The translations under genes were made by a program, and so were the position numbers. From assembly GCA_021464245.1 (NCBI GenBank), contig JADCRB010000007.1, forward strand, positions 5,827,855 to 5,891,854: 64,000 bases of DNA, read 5' to 3'. This document shows, one piece after another, positions 61,976-64,000 of this stretch. Below the pieces are notes generated by a model, which saw only the letters and a list, made by a program, of their open reading frames with translations, did not search any database and was not told the DNA's origin. This DNA comes from Carallia brachiata (lineage: Eukaryota > Streptophyta > Magnoliopsida > Malpighiales > Rhizophoraceae). The stretch's first letter is position 1; each line of letters opens with the position of its first letter.

Positions 61976-64000
61976 GCAAACCTGATGAATCGGGTTTGAA
62001 AATAGAGGCAAGTGTAGCGCCCAAATTTTTAGCAGGATTTTTTTTGCCTTTTGAACATTATAAACTAAAATTGGTCTGACGCCTTTTTACAGACCCTATA
62101 AACTAATGTTAAATAGTTTGACTTTCCCAATAAACTAATGTTAAATAGTTTGACTTACTTTTGTCCTAATTTTATATAATGTGTATAAGTGATTTATTAT
62201 ATTCTTACCATTTATAACTATGAATTATTTCGTTATCACTTATTTGCATCGATGTTTTAGATAAATTGAGACAAAGTCGAGAAAGAGAATCTTCCTGTTT
62301 ATCATTATCCGTAAAACTATGGCATTGAAACGTGCTGACCTGTTTGTGCCCAATATCACAAGATTGATGGGCCATTATTAGCATGCATGTTCTCATTATT
62401 ATTAAAAGAATTTTAAGGGTCTTCTGGACAAGTAAGAGCTCAAAAGGCTAAATGAAAGCCCAATGATGACTTTTGGTTGCTTAGTATTGGGGATTTCTAA
62501 GCTAAATTGGTTAAATGTAGCCCCAAAAAAAAAAGGTAATTGGTAGGCTTCAACAATTAGCGTGTCACCGCAAGCATTCATCACTGCCTCCCCTTAATTG
62601 GTTGCTTCAATCCTGGTTCCATGTCATTTGATGTCCTTTTCTTCCTTTAAACACGAGAAGAATGTCCTTCTTGAATTTCGCTTTTTATTTGATCGGATGT
62701 CTTTTATTCTTATTACCATATATTTTGTGTGCTTCGTAATTAGTTTATTAATAAGAAAAAATTTAGTGACTTCATTTAGCAATTTAAAATAGTTAAAGAG
62801 TAATATGAGTTGTTTGATAATTGAATTTATGAAAAAATGAAAAGCTAATATATTATCAGAACTATTAGATAAAATTATGTAGTTACTTGTATTAAGTGTT
62901 TGAGACTATTAGTTTTATTCTTATTAATTTAATAAATCAAATTGGCTATCATATGTAAAAGTACATTTAAAGAAAATTAACGCTTTAGATATAAATAAAT
63001 AATTCTTTTGGTGCAACCCTAAACCGACGAATGCCTTTAACATTATATCTAATGATTGATATAGTTGCCGTGAATTTCTAATTCAAATGACATTGACGGT
63101 ATATCAGTAAGTGTGAGGTCGAATGTTCGAATATTTAATCTCCCCGACTATCATCTTTCCCCTAACCAGTTAGTTTAAATTTAGAAAAGCTAAAAAAAAA
63201 AAAAGGATTGACATAGTTACTTATGTAATGAAGATAAGTAAGGGCCAAACTTTTTATAATGTTTCAGGCCTAACCGTATTAAGTCATATTTAATGAGCAT
63301 TTAAAAGATACGTTACAGAATTTCAAGAGCAGTAAGAAAATCCAAGCCATTAAAGGATTTCATTAGGGCATAACAAGAAAAAAAAAATTTTCTTTGACCA
63401 AATTTACAAATTAACTTAAAAAAATCAGCTAAATAAAATTTACTAAAAAATTAAAATCAGTTGAATTTTGTCATTAAAACTTAGACCTCACTCATAAATC
63501 CAACAGGACAAAAAAAAAAAAAAAAGGGGGGGGCGGCACCTCAGCTGCTAGATCTATTGTAAAAAAACAAAAAAAAAAAGAAAAAAGAAAAAGGAAGGCC
63601 TTGGCAATTTGACGATGGACGCTATATAAGATAGGAGTGCCGTTATAAAGACGGCGGAGACCGGCGGGGGGAATCTATAGAATTTTTGTAATTTTTTTTT
63701 GTTAAAAAATTTACCAAACATATATTCTATTATAAGTTATATGTATATTTTTGATTTAATTATATATATATTTTATCTTAATTATTAGTATATGCTGCAT
63801 ATATAACAAAATCGATAATCTAGCTATCAAAAATCAAATTTAATTAATTATTATAAAACATGATATTTTTTTTTTCAGAGAAAAGAAGTATAATACGAAT
63901 ATATAAATTGAACCGAGATTAGACTATTATAAAACATGGTAGCTGCATAACCTGGCTGTGAATTATATTTTTAGAATTTTCACTGCCATTGTGTTTTTAA
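61976..64000. other. AT-rich intergenic region to the window end
   Basis: Upstream of polygalacturonase 2. A 27-bp tandem duplication lies at 62.1 kb and several poly-A tracts at 63.2-63.6 kb. A plus-strand TATATAAG at about 63625 is followed by a GC-rich stretch, which could be the promoter of a gene beyond the window, but nothing coding follows here. Confidence 0.4.
62098..62156. repeat. Tandem-like duplication of a 27-bp unit
   Basis: Identical 27-nt copies at 62098-62124 and 62130-62156, separated by 5 bp, about 270 bp upstream of the polygalacturonase 2 start. Confidence 0.85.

Noticed and set aside
63061..63180. Possible second SINE with a B-box-like GTTCGAAT
   Set aside because: Only one weak box, no tail or A box that I could defend.

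Overview
The window is nuclear DNA from a flowering plant, most likely a non-Brassicaceae eudicot. The genes have many GT-AG introns, the intergenic DNA is AT-rich, and small plant transposons are scattered through it. The proteins are typical of land plants: a La-related protein with a PAM2 motif, chloroplast outer envelope porin OEP37, a WD40-type inositol 5-phosphatase, a PLS/E-class PPR protein and GH28 polygalacturonases. Exon models were built by hand from frame, splice sites and remembered family sequences; no search was run.

Layout. 0.66-2.9 kb (+): decayed ITPK4-like inositol phosphate kinase. 4.3-10 kb (+): LARP6b/c-like RNA-binding protein, with a LINE tail in intron 2. 11.1-14.4 kb (+): intact OEP37. 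15.3-21.8 kb (-): TFIIIC subunit 5 (Tfc1/GTF3C5 family), with a likely U12-type AT-AC intron. 23.5-37.2 kb (-): one unresolved locus with long introns, built largely of tandemly duplicated ~2.8-3.6 kb segments and carrying a TRIM and a MITE. 37.4-42.5 kb: intergenic, with a MULE-type MITE flanked by a clear 10-bp target duplication. 42.6-48 kb (+): intact type II inositol polyphosphate 5-phosphatase with WD40 repeats (FRA3/5PTase12 family). 49.5-51 kb (+): CCDC115/Vma22-like V-ATPase assembly factor. 52.6-54.4 and 60.1-61.8 kb (-): two polygalacturonases with the same exon plan. 56.8-59.1 kb (-): single-exon PPR gene between them.

From memory, this order (ITPK4, LARP6b, OEP37, 5PTase, polygalacturonases) is collinear with Arabidopsis At2g43980, 43970, 43950, 43900 and 43890-43860. 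The window is therefore an ancestral plant block, and the PPR, Vma22-like and TFIIIC5 genes are candidate differences. The genes do not form a pathway. Two touch inositol phosphates (a dead kinase and a live phosphatase), and the two polygalacturonases are a local duplication.

Several otherwise good genes (LARP6, TFIIIC5, Vma22-like, the unresolved locus) carry one- or two-base indels that break the reading frame. OEP37, the 5-phosphatase, the PPR gene and both polygalacturonases read through cleanly. I suspect residual assembly errors for the isolated indels, and true decay for ITPK4, which has also lost its central coding part. I found no CRISPR array, rRNA, tRNA gene or novel defence or metabolic system.
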